NCBI GenBank assembly: GCA_937901485.1
Contig: CALGTT010000494.1
Span: 1 to 6,241, forward strand
From: an uncultured Ruminococcus sp.
GTDB lineage: Bacteria > Bacillota > Clostridia > Oscillospirales > Ruminococcaceae
Reading direction: 5' to 3'
Length of the DNA stretch: 6,241 bases
This document shows, piece by piece, positions 5,801-6,241 of this stretch. A program made the translations under genes and the position numbers. Positions within the stretch are counted from its first letter, which is position 1. Each line of letters opens with the position of its first letter. Below the pieces are notes generated by a model. The model was not told the DNA's origin and searched no databases. It worked only from the letters and a program-made list of their open reading frames with translations.

Positions 5801-5829
5801 TTGACAAATCCCCCGATTTGTGGCAAAAT
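5801..5829 (+). promoter_or_regulatory. Promoter of the tRNA-dihydrouridine synthase gene
   Basis: There is a perfect TTGACA -35 (5801-5806), a 17-bp spacer and CAAAAT as the -10 (5824-5829), which matches four of six consensus positions. The start would be near 5836, giving a leader of about 25 nt. It is the weakest -10 of the promoters in this window. Confidence 0.72.
5804..5821. repeat. Inverted repeat inside the dus promoter (possible operator)
   Basis: ACAAATC and GATTTGT are perfect 7-bp inverted repeats around a CCCC centre. They start inside the -35 box and fill most of the spacer, a position where a bound repressor would block RNA polymerase. It lies upstream of the predicted transcript start, so it would act as DNA and not as an RNA hairpin. 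The chance of coincidence is not negligible. Confidence 0.4.
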
Positions 5830-5848
5830 AGAAAGGAACGAAGAAAAC

Positions 5849-5854
5849 GGAGGG
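5849..5854 (+). promoter_or_regulatory. Ribosome binding site of the dus gene
   Basis: GGAGGG lies six bases before the ATG at 5861, a strong Shine-Dalgarno that fixes the start of the partial gene. Confidence 0.85.
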
Positions 5855-5860
5855 ATTCCC

Positions 5861-6241
5861 ATGCAGACCATTACCATCGGCAACCACAGATTTGACAAAA
5901 CCGCCGCCCTCGCGCCCATGGCGGGCGTGGCAGACCATGCCTACCGCAGTCTTGCCAAGGAGCACGGCGCGGTGCTGCTGGTCAGTGAGATGATCTCCGC
6001 AAAGGGGCTTTGCTACGACAGCAAGGGCAGTGCGGAGCTGTGCCGCATCACGGAATACGAACGTCCGATGGCACTTCAGCTGTTCGGCAGTGAGCCGGAA
6101 TTCCTTGCACGCGCGGCGGCGATGGTGCAGGAATACCGTCCGGACTTCATTGATCTGAACATGGGCTGTCCCGTCCCGAAGGTCGTAAATACGGGGGCAG
6201 GCTCCGCGCTGATGAAAACGCCGGAGCTTGCGGCACAATGC
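5861..6241 (+). CDS. dusB: tRNA-dihydrouridine synthase, DusB-like (5' part, cut by window edge)
   Basis: This FMN enzyme reduces specific uridines in tRNA to dihydrouridine using NAD(P)H. The window holds the first 127 codons, about 40% of a usual 320-aa protein, in an unbroken frame through the last base. Visible signatures of the TIM-barrel Dus family are the FMN-binding LAPMAGV (17-23), SEMISAKGL (42-50), ALQLFG (71-76) and the active-site DLNMGCPVPKV (98-108), with catalytic Cys103, followed by GSALM (114-118). The MGCPVPKV form and overall look fit the DusB subgroup of Firmicutes; assignment within the family is less certain than the family itself. It is transcribed divergently from the LRR/dockerin gene. 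Whether other genes follow in an operon cannot be seen. Confidence 0.95.
   Translation, partial: MQTITIGNHRFDKTAALAPMAGVADHAYRSLAKEHGAVLLVSEMISAKGLCYDSKGSAELCRITEYERPMALQLFGSEPEFLARAAAMVQEYRPDFIDLNMGCPVPKVVNTGAGSALMKTPELAAQC

Noticed and set aside
5629..5919. N-terminal extension of the LRR/dockerin frame to 5919
   Set aside because: It would run through both divergent promoters and into the dus gene, and it would place the signal peptide at residue 98. The start at 5628 has a ribosome binding site and a proper signal peptide.
5510..6238. A 242-codon minus-strand open frame
   Set aside because: It is antisense to dus and overlaps the LRR gene start; its sequence is a shadow with no recognisable domain.

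Overview
The window looks like chromosomal DNA from an anaerobic gut or rumen Firmicute of the Ruminococcus type (Oscillospiraceae). The clues are a BspA-like leucine-rich-repeat secreted protein ending in a dockerin-like domain, a GTP-type PEP carboxykinase, strong AGGAGG-type ribosome binding sites and Gram-positive style promoters (TTGACA/T, 17-18 bp spacer, TATAAT). The genus is an inference. No mobile element, CRISPR array, tRNA or rRNA was seen.

Layout from left to right. Positions 1-132 hold a minus-strand promoter and the leader of a transcription unit that runs off the left edge. Positions 138-2128 are a monocistronic pckG unit on the minus strand: consensus promoter, structured leader of about 85 nt, 605-codon gene, terminator. 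Positions 2142-3120 are a two-gene minus-strand operon: an unrecognised 152-aa basic protein followed, 11 bp later, by a VOC (glyoxalase/bleomycin-resistance fold) protein of 136 aa. Positions 3125-5748 are a minus-strand unit for an 811-aa exported LRR/dockerin protein with two paralogous LRR modules. The region 5749-5800 separates divergent promoters. From 5801 a plus-strand unit starts and encodes a tRNA-dihydrouridine synthase cut by the right edge.

The genes do not form one pathway. pckG belongs to central carbon metabolism, linking PEP and oxaloacetate; in ruminococci this fits CO2 fixation toward succinate. The LRR/dockerin protein is a surface or cellulosome-type component, the dus gene is tRNA modification, and the VOC operon is of unknown role. 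The clearest organising feature is punctuation: on the minus strand each unit ends in an intrinsic hairpin, and a near-consensus promoter for the next unit follows within a few tens of bases. The most interesting items are the duplicated LRR architecture with a degenerate dockerin, the folded pckG leader, and an inverted repeat inside the dus promoter. I found no clear candidate for a wholly new biological system.
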